From Metaphire vulgaris (lineage: Eukaryota; Annelida; Clitellata; Crassiclitellata; Megascolecidae): a stretch of DNA of 64,000 nt. The DNA is taken from NCBI GenBank assembly GCA_018105865.1, contig CM030869.1:2704025-2768024 (forward strand), in the 5' to 3' direction. Position 1 is the first letter of the stretch, and each line of letters opens with the position of its first letter. The notes below the pieces were generated by a model. The model was not told the origin of the DNA and did not search any database. It worked only from the letters and a program-made list of their open reading frames with translations. Positions 1-13,800 of this stretch are shown here, in pieces. Both the position numbers and the translations under genes were made by a program.

Positions 1-455
1 TATTGTAGTATGAGAGGTAGAACTTAATGCAACTTTCTTCTGAATCTAACAGGTGTCTGAGAAGGAAGCATAGAACGTGCGGATGCTACACCATCTTTTG
101 CAACAACCCTCTTGACTTTGGTTCTAGCGAACATTATTGCCAATATAAATTGACGTTTTAACATCGTAACACCAACATAATCCGTCTTACTTAAGAACGA
201 AACGTTTTAAACATAGATAAACCATTGTTCAACCAATCAGAAGTCGCTAAGTTGTTTAACCGAACATATACAAACGTATAATCGGGTGCTTTAATTGGGT
301 GCATGCGTTTGGCGCACATTAGATCGATTGCATTTTAAAAGTCTTTCAACTTTATAAACAAAGTGACTCAATATTCAGGGTATATAAATAGGTATATATA
401 CCCCTCCTCCCCCAAAAGAAAGCAGACTACCCTTAAATTTTTATTGTGTTTTTAA

Positions 456-1037
456 CAGTGATGGGCAAGATACTATTTTGAAAATAGTATTTCTATTTTG
501 AAAATAAAAATACTATTTTATTTTCTATTTTAAAATACTTTTTAAAATTATTTTATTTCATTATTTTCAAAATAGGTTTAAGAAGTATTTGAACCTAATG
601 CAACTTTTCTTCTGAATTTCAAAATAAAAATTTGAAGAATTTTATCTAACGTTTGTTGTCAACCATCTTTTGCAACAGACCTACTTGACTTTGAGTTGTT
701 CAGTTATCAATAGTTCAGGAATTAAATTGACGTTTTAAGGAACTGACATTTGCCGTTGGTTTTTAGTTTTTACTGAACGCTGGACGATGGACTGTGATAA
801 ATCTGCTGTTGAAAACCTTAATACAATATTGTGATGCAATCGAATCAATTTATTGACATAACCGAAAGTATTTACAAACGTATTTTCCAAAAAGTTTATT
901 TTGAAAATACTATTTTGATTTTGTATTATGCGAATGCATTTTAAAGTCTTTCATTTTTGTTATTTAACAGGGCGTACTTTTTGGGTATATTTTATTTTCT
1001 ATTTTGAAAATACATTTAAAAGTAACTTTTTATCACT
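456..1037. mobile_element. AT-rich hAT-like element inside an older MITE
   Basis: It starts CAGTGATGGGCAAGATACT and ends AACTTTTTATCACT, flanked by GTTTTTAA on both sides (448-455, 1038-1045). Repeated ATTTTGAAAATA motifs fill it. It interrupts a CAGGGGCGTAGC-family element whose remaining parts are about 376-455 and 1046-1127. Confidence 0.7.
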
Positions 1038-1390
1038 GTTTTTAAGAGTTTAAAAGTTTTTAAAAGATTTATACCATCCCCAAATCACATTATGCCCCCA
1101 AAAAATAAAATTCCAGTCTACGCCCCTGGGGAGTAAGTAGGTCAAATCTCGTGAATTCATATAGCACTTTCGAGAGTAGTATACAGCATTAGCTGTTATT
1201 CTTAGACGCTTAGTCTAAATTTGAAATCGTCATATATTCAAAAGATGGGGAGGGGGTAAGTCCAGCAGGGCTTATTTTATCCAAAGAGTCGTCATCGCTG
1301 GGACGTTAGGGCCAATGGAGGAAATGATTTGTTGAAGAGAAATGCTTTTAGTTTAGATAGAATAACTTGAAGAAACGTCGTTGCAAGAAG

Positions 1391-1573
1391 CAGTGGCGGC
1401 TCCAGGATTTGGCAAGTGGGGGTGGCCGTTGGCGTGGCAACTTCTAATCATGGGGGCCAACCATTTGTTGTTAGGTATGTAGTATTAAGTATAGGGTCCC
1501 AACAGGGGGGCCACTGGAAGGCCAGGCACTCAATAAGGGGCATGCCCCGGGTCCCCATGTGGAGCCGCCACTG
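1391..1573 (+). mobile_element. hAT-type MITE, family CAGTGGCGGCTC (copy 1)
   Basis: Inverted ends are CAGTGGCGGCTCCA and TGGAGCCGCCACTG. An exact 8-bp target duplication GCAAGAAG lies at 1383-1390 and 1574-1581. The interior is G-rich with GGGTCCCAACAGGG and no coding capacity. Confidence 0.9.
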
Positions 1574-1830
1574 GCAAGAAGTGAAGTGAAGGAAATTGTC
1601 ACCGAGAACTTATTGCTCGACTGCGATGTGGCCTAGAACAGCGGAGGGATGCTGGAATTGAGTTCCAAGGTTCTGGTCCAGCGCTTGAAAAAGCACGGTT
1701 GCAAATTTTGAGAGATAATTGATTATATAGGATATATATATATATAAGATAATTCGCGGTTCAATTGTGTGATTCTCAATAACCCCAGAGGATCCTAATT
1801 AGAAACACAGTTAAATGATCGCGTTGGCCG

Positions 1831-2043
1831 CATGGGCGCCCGCACATTGGGGCAAGAGGGGCACTTGCCCCTCCTGGAAAATAAAAATAAAATATTTACC
1901 ATTGAAATGTGAAAACCTTGCTAAAATATTAACCGTGACCATTGTGTTAAGATGTGTTTTGCCCCCTCTTGGAAAAATTTATGTGGCATAGCCATGACCA
2001 TTATGATTTGCCCCTCCTGGAAACATTTCTGTGGGCGCCTATG
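1831..2043 (+). mobile_element. MITE CATGGGCGCCCGCACA
   Basis: Ends CATGGGCGCCCGCACA / TGTGGGCGCCTATG; interior TGCCCCTCCTGG shared with the element inserted at 13468. No clear target duplication. Related interior text also occurs at about 7395-7520. Confidence 0.75.
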
Positions 2044-2366
2044 CAATGTATTACGGTGGGGTGAGTTGTGTTGGATCAAGTAACCATTTTTCCGGCGTGG
2101 GTTGCGTTGGGAAGGGTTGGAGATTTGATGAGTTGGGTTGGGCAATAAAAAAATGGACACATGGACATCTCTGGATATACAGTAGGTCTACCATGCATAA
2201 GAAAACCTTCGAAAAAATCTGATTTTTAAAAGGCTCGTGGAAAAATGAAACTTAGCTGAAACTTATCACACGGTGCGATCACAAGGGGCTGGTGACAATG
2301 GGAAAATTATCGATTTGATTTCTGTTTGCAGCGTTTCTGTGATCATTCTACGCCAACAACATCAAG

Positions 2367-2389
2367 ATGTCTGATGACGAAGAACACAG
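2367..2389 (+). CDS. TNNT: Troponin T exon 1 with start codon
   Basis: ATG follows a short non-coding leader (acatcaag) and encodes MSDDEEH plus two bases, then a GTGAGG donor. The MSD(D/E)EE start is the usual acidic opening of troponin T. The phase (2) fits both copies of the next micro-exon. Confidence 0.8.
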
Positions 2390-2431
2390 GTGAGGAAGAC
2401 TAAATCTCAAATGTTAATAATAATAATAATA

Positions 2432-2511
<80 letters not shown>

Positions 2512-2624
2512 TTATAATAATATAATGATGATAATAATAATAGTAATAGTGATAATAATAATAATAATAATGAAAAGTAATAATAATAATAATCTCCGTT
2601 GCTATAGCCCTCAGCCATAATAAA

Positions 2625-2709
<85 letters not shown>

Positions 2710-3198
2710 GTAATAGTAATAGTAATAATAATAACAGGGTTTAGAGTGGTTGAGTAGGATCTGCCCTGTGTGAGACCCACTATGTTCCACCCATCCAATC
2801 ATTCACATTATGGTCTTGCTGTGTAATCTCATTCTTTGTCCTCTTGTCCTCTGGTGGTAGGTTTCTAGTAGGTTTTACATTCAATCGGTTCCACTTCCTC
2901 CGGCTGAATAAATGTATTGGGAAACTACATTGACTTTGTACACTTATATACTGAGATACTAATCTATACAGACTGCGTTGTCTTTGCACTGACCTTATAA
3001 TCGTATTCAGACATGGACTTGGGTTGGATCCACCCATGGGTTGGGTTTGATTGGGTCAGAAATTTTCATATTTATGGTTGTTTGGGTTAGGTAAGAAAAT
3101 AAGTCATGGTTTTGGCTATTCAGAAATAGTTATATTGAGTATTTAGTTATGTAATGTGTTCACTCAGTCTTTCGACTAGTCACCACAATAATCTTGAC

Positions 3199-3229
<31 letters not shown>

Positions 3230-4010
3230 TAAGAAATTGTAATGTATTATGGTGGTTTGGGTTGGGTTGGGTCGGGGTGGTTGGGTTGGGTCAAGTAACC
3301 CTATTGTTTTTGTGGGTTGGGTCTGAATCATGATGGGTTGGGTTGGGTGTTTAAAATCGGACCCATGTCAACGTTTAATCGCATTGAGTCCTCAGTAACG
3401 TCCAATTTTTACCCCATCAACTACAGTTGTATTTCCATTGCGATGGCAAATCGCGACCACAGGTACGGACAGGTTAATGACCTTAAGCAGCGCTCTAACG
3501 AGATGGTGCGTCGACCTCTCCACCGAAGAACGTTGGTCTGTTCTGTCGGATTTTTCCCATTTGTTGTCACTCTTCGCAGGAATCGAAGCATGCTGCGGGT
3601 CGCTCTTCCAGGCAGGGGCAGAAAGAGACAGAGAGAGGGAAACAGAGAAAGAGAGGAAGACATAGAGAGAGAGACACAGAGAGAGAGACAGAGAGAGACA
3701 TAGAGAGAGACATAGAGAGAGACATAGAGAGAGACATAGAGAGAGACATAGAGAGAGACATAGAGAGAGACATAGAGAGAGACATAGAGAGAGACATAGA
3801 GAGAGACATAGAGAGAGACATAGAGAGATACATAGAGAGATACATAGAGAGATACATAGAGAGAGACATAGAGAGAGACATGGAGAGAGACAGACAGAGA
3901 CAGACAGACACAGAGAGATAAAGATACTGAGAGACAGACATACATATACAGAGACAGAGATAGAAAAAGAGAGAGAGAGAGAGAGAGACAAACAGAGAGA
4001 GACAAACAGA

Positions 4011-4042
<32 letters not shown>

Positions 4043-7000
4043 AAGAGAGGGAGAGAGGAAGAGAGAGCCCGCCTAGCTATATTTGTTGGGGACAGGCGGG
4101 AGAGAACGCGCAGCAGGTGGCTGGATGTGGAATCTAAGGCAACGCAGACGATCTGCAGTGGTTGTTGGGCCTATAAATGTCCCAGACGCATACACACACA
4201 TACATATACACACGCACGGACAGACACATATGCATACCGTACGTGCGCAACACAAGTACATGCAGAAAATGTTACAGGTGGATATATCTGCTACCAATCT
4301 ACTTGCTTACTTGCTGAAGATATATTCTGCCTTTCAAAAAATATCATTTGAAAAACAGATTTGAATAATCGAGGTAACTTCTTAATTAGTAAACTAAATG
4401 TTATCACAGAACAATCTATCTTTTAGTTACTGATGACTTGCAATTTAGTCATGATTTAATTTGTTTTTTACTGTAGTGAACCTGAGGCTGAAGAAACGTA
4501 AGTTCATGCTTACTGTATCAACGTGAATGCCATCGAGATCTAGTAGAATTAGATAAAAATAGACATTGTCTAAGTGACAATATCTGTCGGACAAACCTTT
4601 GGGTCCGTGACCTTGACAGGGCTGGAAAAACCTAGATTTTCCAGGAAAGAAATGTAGGTTTCTGGTATTTTAGGTTTTAATTGTCGTAGACATTTTAGGC
4701 GTTAACGGGATTTTTTCTAATGTTTCGACTTTTAAAAAGTCTAAAAACCTCAAATTTGACTTTTTAAAGACCTAGAAACCAGAAAATGTTGAGGATACTT
4801 TAATCTAGATTCCTAGTGGGTGGGGAACTATATCTGCTGTTAGTTGATGTCGTATGCCAAAATTTCCGGGGGAGAATTTGAAATTTCCGGGGTGAAAGGG
4901 CAATTCCCCCCTCCGGAAACGGCCTAGATTAAACCCTGAGGATACCTGAAGGCATTTATGAGTGGATTAGACCTACTCAAATATGAGTTACCGAAATTTA
5001 TAAGAGGTTCAGATATTTTCTGCCTTTCAAAAATGATATCATTTAAAAAACAGATTTGAATAATCAGTGGTAGAAAATTCCAAGGAAAAGATGGGTCTTA
5101 ATTAATAAACTAAATGTTATCACAGAACAATAATGTAATAGATATATCTTTTATATATGTTACTGATGACTTGCAATTTAGTCAATGATTAAATTTGTTT
5201 TTTACATAATAAGTAACATAAAACAGTTCTGAACCTGAGGCTGAAGAAACGTAAAACTTCAAATGCAATAAAGGAATTAATTCCAAAAACTTTATAAGGT
5301 TCATGCTTACTGTCATCAACATTAATGAATACAGTCGAGATCTAGTAGAATTAGATAAAAAATAGACATTGTCTCAATGAAAGTGTGACAATCTTCATTT
5401 AGCAGATTTCGGATAAGCCCAGCTTTGGGTCTGTGACACCCATGATATTACGAGGGTCTTGATCAACTAATGGAACAGGAAAAAAGATTTCTAGATTTTT
5501 TAGCAGGAAAGAAATGGTGATCTATGAAATCTGGTTTATGGTATTTTTCAACCGTTGTTTTTCACAGACGCTCCAGCAGCCGGAACTGAAAATGACGTTG
5601 AACTGTGACAGGCGACACCTTGAAAAAAGACTTCCCGCAGTTATTCACAGCTTATAGGTATTTTAGGCCTTTAAAGTCCAAGTTAAACTTATTATGCTAT
5701 TCCATCACAGATAAAGATTTCAGGATTTTTCCCATTTTTCGACTTAAAAACAGAAGCCTAAGAACCTAAAATTAGACTTTGTGTCTAGAGCCTCAATTAA
5801 ATCCAAAACGAGGTTGTTCTTTTAAGAAATAGAAGCAGTCCCCATAAATAAATCAATATATAGACAAATAAATATTTACAGGGTGGCGCAAAAAACCGGA
5901 CTAGTCACATTTACGTTTGCATTTAATATAGTCCGGTTTTCTTTTGCGCCACCCTGTATAAGTGGTGCTATATAAATTGTTCTTTATATTACAGCTCCCT
6001 ATTAAGTGACTAGCAAGTATCAAGCGCAGAATATAAGCTGCATAGTCATATTGCGACATTTAGCTTCGAATCGATCATTGCAACTGACTTTTGTGTAAAT
6101 CTGCTTTCTGTTTTGTAGTTCTGAAGCAGAATTAGCGCTGAAGGTAAATTGCAGCTTTGGTCTATTATACGTTACGTTCTCAGTTTTTGTCTCAGGACCA
6201 AAGACTTTCAGATAAATTTGTCAAAACAGCTTTTTAAAATGGGCGATTCGTGTTCGATTTTCGTGAGATAAAACGTGAGAAATTCACGTCATGGTTCTAC
6301 TGTGTAACCTCATTCTTTGCCTCTTTGTCCTCCTCTAAGCTTGTTCCTCTTTCAAAAGCCATTTCTGTTATAGAGAAATGCGTAGATTAATCGCAACAAT
6401 TGATCAAATAGAAAGGAATAGTAAATTTCAAGGGCGTAGCCAGGAATTTGATTGGGGGTAAATGTGATTTTCGGATGGTATAAATCTTAAAAAACGTTGA
6501 AAATCCTAAAAACACATTAAAAACTTTAAGGTAGCCTGATTTTGGGGTATATATATACCGATAATGTCCGATATACCCTCCGTCGCTACGCCCCTAGTAA
6601 AGTGCTTAATTATTAACCTTACGCACGTCTTGTACAAGTACAACAACATCCCGTGATGTTTGGACCCTGTCGGCTGAGCGTCTAAGGGGCTGTCCATTAA
6701 TTGCGTCAACAATTTCTGGGTAATTTTCGACCCTCCCCATTGTCAACAACTGCCAAACTTTTAGTGACCCCTATAATTACGTCAAAAAACAATTTTACCC
6801 TCCGTCTAAGATCAGTGACGGGTCCCCATAATAAGTTTAGAAAGTTATTATTTTTTGCGGTGATGAGACCTTTTCCCCCACTTTTTGCTCACCAAGTGTC
6901 AAAAATGTGACGTTGATTACCTTTTCCTCTTGTCCGACTTTATTCCATTGCAATAAATAGTATTCCATGAAATTTCCTATTTTTGATTATTTGTAAAAGA

Positions 7001-10000
7001 TGAAATTGTTGACGTCAAATTCTCTTGAGCCCCCCCGCCCCCACCTTTGTCAACAAATGTCAAATTTTTACGAGCCCCCCCCCTATTTTGTTTGTCGACG
7101 TAATTAATGGACAGCCCCTAAAACCAATTTGCATCGAATGCAGAAACGACGCGCGGCCCAGCGCCAAGTCTCGCATGGACTGGACGATGCTGCCAAAGAG
7201 CTACTGGAAACCAACAGGAAAAACAGGGAGAAGATGGAAGAAGATACAGTATCAGATCGAGGAGCTTCATATGATACAGTATCAGAAAATCATATGATAC
7301 AGTATCAGTAACGTATCAGACACTACTCTAGTATCATACAGGGTGCGATTTGTGACCTATCATATGATACAGTATCAGATACTCACTCTAGTATCATATG
7401 ATGCTAAAATATTAACCGTGATCTTTGTGCTAAAATGTGTTTTGCTAACAAGATACCCTGGAAAAAAGAATTCCCGTGACCATTGTGCTAAAATGGCTCC
7501 TCCTGGAAAATGCGTGTCCATTGGCCATGCATTAACTCGACACAGGGTGCAAATCAATCGAAACGTCTACACGTGAAGTTCGTGTATACTCTTTACTAGT
7601 CTACGATTACATTACAACATTGCAAACGATTAAATGAAAAACATAATTTATTTCTTGTTATCATAACAAAACAACCGCTTCTGATAACTAGAAAATGGTA
7701 TGCATGAATAAAATCAAGTATACTAAGAACAGTTATTCTGTCGTTTCTCAAAGAATTGTTCATCAGTGGCGTAACTACGGGAGGGTTGGGGGTTAAACCC
7801 CTCCTTGGACGGCGACAAAATTTTTTTGATGTATTTCCATGCAATTTTTGTTTTTTGTGCGATTTTTGGCTATTTTGGGGTGAAAACCCCCTTGGCGGTT
7901 ATCGACGAAATTTTTTTTCAAACCTTCCCTCCTTCCGGAAATCCTGGCTACGCCACTGTTGTTCATGTTTTGTGTGACGATTGCATGCAATGCTATACAG
8001 TGGTGTGGGTGTGCAGGGGTGATGGGAGGCTGGGAGCCCGGGGCCAATTCGATAAAAAATGTTTGACGAGCAAGAAAAGGTCGCCGAGTCAAATTCTGGC
8101 GCCCGGGGCCACCGCCCCACCGGCCCCCTCTGCACGCTAGTAATGCTAGGCTCTTTTTGGTTAAATCCCCCCTTATGACCGCTTCGTGTATCCCCCAGGA
8201 TTGTGAATTTGGGGAGTGTCGACCTCAAATTGTGGGTGTCCGAAGCTAATTAGTATGCATTTTGTATGCATACCATTGTCATATTACCAAATTTTGGGGG
8301 TGTCGACCTCAAATTAGGAGGGTGTTGGGGGGTGTTAGGGAATGTAAAAATGTCCCTGCCCTGTTGGTACGCGTACCACAGTTTGAGCACCTCTGATTTG
8401 GTGTACCATCAGCTGATACATTAGAATATTAAAACTGGCGCTACAAAGAACATAAATACAGTATACTCACTGATTTTGAAAGAACGTGAGCCGAACCTTA
8501 TCATCTGAAACCCAGGTGGAGATAAAGTAAGATAAGATAAGAGAGATGCATTTGTTGATAACAGAAGCAGAGAAAGAAGGAGAGAGCGGAGCTGGACAAA
8601 CGCCTAGCAGCTCAGAGGGCAGCAGAGGAGGACAGGAAGAAGGCTGCTGAGGTAATTAACTAATTAATTAATTAACCGACTAAATACATGCACACACATA
8701 CATAGTTTATTATTTCCGAATATCCATCAGCAATGAAATAATTATTACAGGAAAAAATATAATATGAGTATAACACTTAACATATTACAGTATAGATAAA
8801 ATTCAAATCATCATCATCATCATAGTTGCTTTCTGCCAGCTCATTAGCGGCAATAGCTAGACACAAAACTTTTCCATTTATCTTTTTCCGTTGTTAATCT
8901 CATTCCATCTATTATTGTCATTTGATATCTTTCGAAGTCTTCTTTGATGTTATCCATCCACTTTTTCCTGGGTCTTCCTCTTCCTCTTTTTCCTTCTTTG
9001 TATGTGTAGAGTGCTTTATATGGGAGTCTGTTACTGTTCATTCTATTTACATGTCCATACCATCTAAGTCTTCTTCTTCTGATTTTATCTATTATTGTCT
9101 CTTTCATTCCCAGTCTTTTCCTGATGTCTTCATTTCTTATTCTTTGTAATTTACTTACTCCCAATATCTTTCTCAAACAACTCATTTCTGCCACCAATAG
9201 TCTGTTTTCATCTGCTCTTTTTAATATCCACGTTTCTGATCCATAAAGCATTTGTGGAACAATGATAGTGTTGTATATTATTCAAATAAATGACTAAAAT
9301 TAAAAGTAGACAATCAGAAAGATCCTAACATAATTACTCATATTAGTTCTAAACAGGGAAATAACAAGATACCATAAGGGAAAGAATTCCCGCAAGTAGG
9401 TATCTCTATCTCGTAATACTGAATAACTCATTTTAATAATGTGATTTGTTCTAATTAATTATAATTATTTCTGTCGTTGTTTTTCCAGGAGGAAAAGCGC
9501 AAGAAGAAGGATGACGAAGAGCAGAAACGCCAGCAGGCGAGGGCCCAGAAGCAGGCAGAGTTCGAGAAACGGAAAGATACGGGAAAACGCAACTTCGTCA
9601 TATCGGCTTCTTCGCCGACAAAGAAAGATGCTGGCGAAGAAGCGGTAAGACGCCCCAACATCGTTGTTCGCATTAACCGTCTAAAACAGAGGTCTCGAAC
9701 ATACGACCCTCGGGCCAGATACGGCCCGCGAAGGCTTTTCATTCGGCCCGCGTGCATGATGATGATTGCGATTATCATGATACACATCATGACAGTCATG
9801 TGACACTGGCAGTCATGTGACACCATGCCAACGTTTTATAACAAGTCGCCGTCGCTATGGCAACGATGACGTCAATGCCTAGATTTCTGAAATTTTAGCA
9901 AGTCCTCTCCCTAAATTACGTTGTTCACGTAATCAATAAAATGTTCGTTTTTAAAAAAAATTTTAAATCAATTATATTTTAATATGTCTCGTTTTTTTTG

Positions 10001-10540
10001 CTTTTATTTTCTTTCCGACGCGGAATGCCGAAAAATACGGAAAACAGAAAGAAGTAAGTTGCCCTCCTTCCTTCCAATTCTTTGTTTTACCTGTTAAAAA
10101 CTACTGAAAGAGTTTATTCTAGTTGCCCTCCCCCCTGTTTGAACCCCAATTTTAGATGTTGGATGGGGAATGGAAATTTTCCCCAAACGTGTGGAAACTC
10201 AAACCTTTTTCAAAATCCTGTCAAAAATAAACACTGACTGTAGCACACCTTTTTCTGGCGTCTTTTTAAGTCCTGATGTAGAATTCGGTGCAAGCATGAT
10301 TTATTGGTTAATCAAAGATAGAACATCGATCCCTTTCACTTGAGCTTTCATGCCCATTCAGCCTCAAAAGACATCGGAGCCTTCATCATAATTGCCGTCA
10401 TTGGTAGTTTTTATCGTCGTCATCATCATCTTCTTCTTCATTTATAGGCTACAATCTGCGCTGTCGTCAAACAAACAACAACGATACTACTATAGTAGTA
10501 CAGTAGTAGTAGTAGTACTACTGCTGCTACTACTACTACG

Positions 10541-10572
<32 letters not shown>

Positions 10573-10640
10573 GACTACTATTACTACTACTACTGCTACT
10601 ACTACTGCTACTACTACTGCTGCTACTACTGCTACTGCGG

Positions 10641-10684
<44 letters not shown>

Positions 10685-10820
10685 GCTGCTACTGCTACTA
10701 CTACTACTACTGCTACTGCTACTGCTACTGCTGTTGCTATTATTATTATTAATGTTATTATTATTATTATTATTAATGTTATTATTATTATTATTATTAT
10801 TAGTTAGTAGTTATTATTAT

Positions 10821-10859
<39 letters not shown>

Positions 10860-13800
10860 CAGTAGTATTAACAATTGTAGTCGTCATCATCATCATCTTC
10901 GTTTACGCTACCTTCGATGTCGTCATGCAAACAACAATTAATGACTATACTAACATTATTAGTAACGATATTAATGTCACTACATGTCGTCGTCGTCGTC
11001 ATCATCATTATCTCAGTCGTCGTCGTCTTCATCGTCATGACTGTTCTAAGGACGAAGTTCCGAGGAAATCGAAGGAGCAGCTGGACGCAGAGAAGAAGGC
11101 GATTCTGAAGCAGAGGATCGCTCCTCTGGGGGACGTCGGCAGTTTCGACAAGGGCCAGCTGGGCGACAAGGCGAAGGAACTTCACAAGCTGATCAGCCGC
11201 CTGGAGGGCGAAAAGTACGATCTCGAAAAACGCTACAAAGTCCAACAAGTCGACGTAAGTCCCTTTGCAGTGGCGGTTCCAGGAATTCTTAGTGAGGGCA
11301 GTGGCGGCTCCACCGAGGAGGGCAGGGGGCCCGTGCCCCTCCTATTGAGTGTCTGCCCCCTCTAGTACCCCCAGTTGGGACCCTATACTTAATGTTACAT
11401 GCATTAAACAACAAATGGTTGGCCCCTTCATGATTAGAGGTTGCCACCCGAACGGCCCCCCACTTGCCAAATCCTAGAGCCGTCACTAGTGGGGGGATGA
11501 ACACAGTGGCGTCATTTCACACTTTTCTTGGGGGGCGAGAAATTTTGTAAAATTTTCCTTTTTTTGCTCGTCAGTCCTTTTACGATCGATTACCAAAAAA
11601 TAGTTGACGACCCAGCCGTTAGACCCGCCACTGGTCCCTGTTTTGGGCACATTAATAATTATAAATTAATATTTTCATTTCCTTGGGGCACGGGCCCCAC
11701 CCAAATTTGGATGAACATCTTTTATAGGAATTTGGTGGGGGTGCAAAGTGAAGAAGAAAAAACCAAAACAAAAGAGAGAAAGAGGTCATTGCTAGTGTTT
11801 TGTCCACTAAATGTTAATAAACCCTACAAAAAAGGGCCGACAAGCAAAAAGAAGGTCATTCGCAGTATTTTTCATTATTTTTTTAAAACTCACCTGAAAA
11901 TAGGTTGACAAACGAAAAAGTCATCCGGAACCCCGGTGGGGGGTGCATCCCCCCAGTCATCAACATGGTGGAACCGCCACTGTCCCTTTGTCTCCGTCTA
12001 AATCCTCCATTCCGTTGGCGTAAACTTGGGCGAAAAAATTTGGGGACCCAGCCCATATTCCTTCCCTATGGTTACCTCTCAAAAAGTGGGGCTCGAGCCT
12101 AGAGTTCAAATAGTAGTTTACACCTATGCCCGTTCCCTCTTCCTCCACCCTAATTCCGGGCTCACGTTTAGTTCGGGTCTTCGGTTTAAGAGATGTGCTT
12201 AACAATACTGCTTTTGTCCGTAAAATTTGGGGACGGCCAAATTTTTTAGGCAGTTAGTGATCTCATGTGTGCAAGATTATTGTAGCGGGTGAGAAAAGTT
12301 TCCTTCAAAATTCAGTTCGGTAGAGATGAGATACGGTCTGTTCTCGCAAACCCTCTGTAGTTGCAAAGAATTCGGGAAGAATCTTCGTTATTTTTGAGTC
12401 CATGGGTTAAGAACACTTCTTTTACCCTTGGTTGCATTAAATTTTAGCTATGAAGCGCTAGTGATCAGGGGCGTAGCGACGTGGGCGGGGCGGGTATATC
12501 GGTGCATATTTACCCCCCCCTCCAAAAAAATCAGACTACCTTAAAATTTGTAATGTGTTTTTTAAGATTTTCAAAGTTTTTTCAGATTTATACCCCCAAA
12601 ACACATTATACCTCTCCCCCAAATCAAATTCCTGGCTACGTCCCTGCTAGTGATCATATTCCCTGGCTCAGTGAGATGGACTCTTAGTATTTCTGCACAT
12701 CGTGGGTTTATCGGTTTTACTGTCTTTCGAGATTTTCTTAAATGTTTTGATAACAAAAATAATATTACTATTATTATATTTATTATATTATCTTTTCTTT
12801 GCGTTGCTTCAGCTGATGGAGCTAGCGGAAAGAGCCAGGCAGATCAACAAGGTCGGGTGAGTGTCCAAACCGGAAAATATTCCGAATTTGGCAAAACACT
12901 TCTTCAGTCTGGCTCAACAACAGGGGCGTAGCGACGGGGTGTACATTGTTATATATACCCCAATCTCAGACTACCTTAAACTTTTCAATGTGTTTTTAAA
13001 GATTTTCGAAGTTTTTTTACGATTTATACCCCCAAATCACATTATACCCCTTCTCCCAAATCAAATTCCTGGCTACGCCCCTGCTCGACAACAGTTATTC
13101 TACGTGTCTTGTCTCCGGTCATCATCGTCCTTTGCCACATGATAAGTTATCCTGTTACGCTAATGATAAGTTATCCTGTTACGCTAATGATAAGTTATCC
13201 TGTTACGCTAATGATAAGTTATCCTGTTACGCTAATGATAAGTTATCCTGTTACGCTAATATCTTCCTCGATATGTAGTGCAATTCAATGTGCTAATTCC
13301 ATCAGCGCATTCGTACACGCACTTTACTGTCAATAGATTAGGCTTATATGATATATTCAGGAGTGTAGATACGAGGTGTATCGGTATATATGCCCACCTT
13401 CCCACCCCACCCCCAAAAACTCATATATATATATATGTATATATATAGTACAGTGCATATATATAACCATGGGCGCCCGCAAAAATTTTCGCAGGAGGGG
13501 CAAAACACAATGGTAAAAAATCGGCGACAAGCACCAATACTTAAAAATCTAAAATACTCACCAATATTTAAAAATCTAACAATCATCAACACACTGTGAT
13601 ACATTTTTCCAGCAGGGGCAAAACACATTTTAATACAATGGTAACGGTTAATATTTTAGCAAGGTTTTAGAGTTTTTCAATGTTAAATATTGGTATTTGC
13701 ATTATCCAGGAAGGGCAAGTGCCCCCTCTTGCCCCTATGTGCGGGCGCCCATGTATATAACATATATACATATATATACATATATAACATATATGATATA

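Larger units (their letters stand above)
1..2366. other. 5' flank of troponin T
   Basis: No coding exon recognised. It holds the nested AT-rich element (456-1037) and two MITEs (1391-1573, 1831-2043). The promoter and any non-coding first exon of troponin T should be here, but no clear TATA box or MEF2-like site could be singled out. Confidence 0.6.

Noticed and set aside
3392..4005. Long minus-strand ORFs of Ser/Leu/Val/Cys repeats
   Set aside because: They are translations of the 10-bp AG-rich array; no codon bias, no domain, and similar lengths in several frames.
7393..7520. Candidate coding stretch after troponin T exon 5
   Set aside because: It matches the interior of the CATGGGCGCCCGC MITE family (GACCATTGTGCTAAAATG) and is repeat-derived.
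13109..13336. ORF with repeated MISYPVTL
   Set aside because: The 24-bp tandem repeat is a multiple of three so it stays open; no other coding sign.
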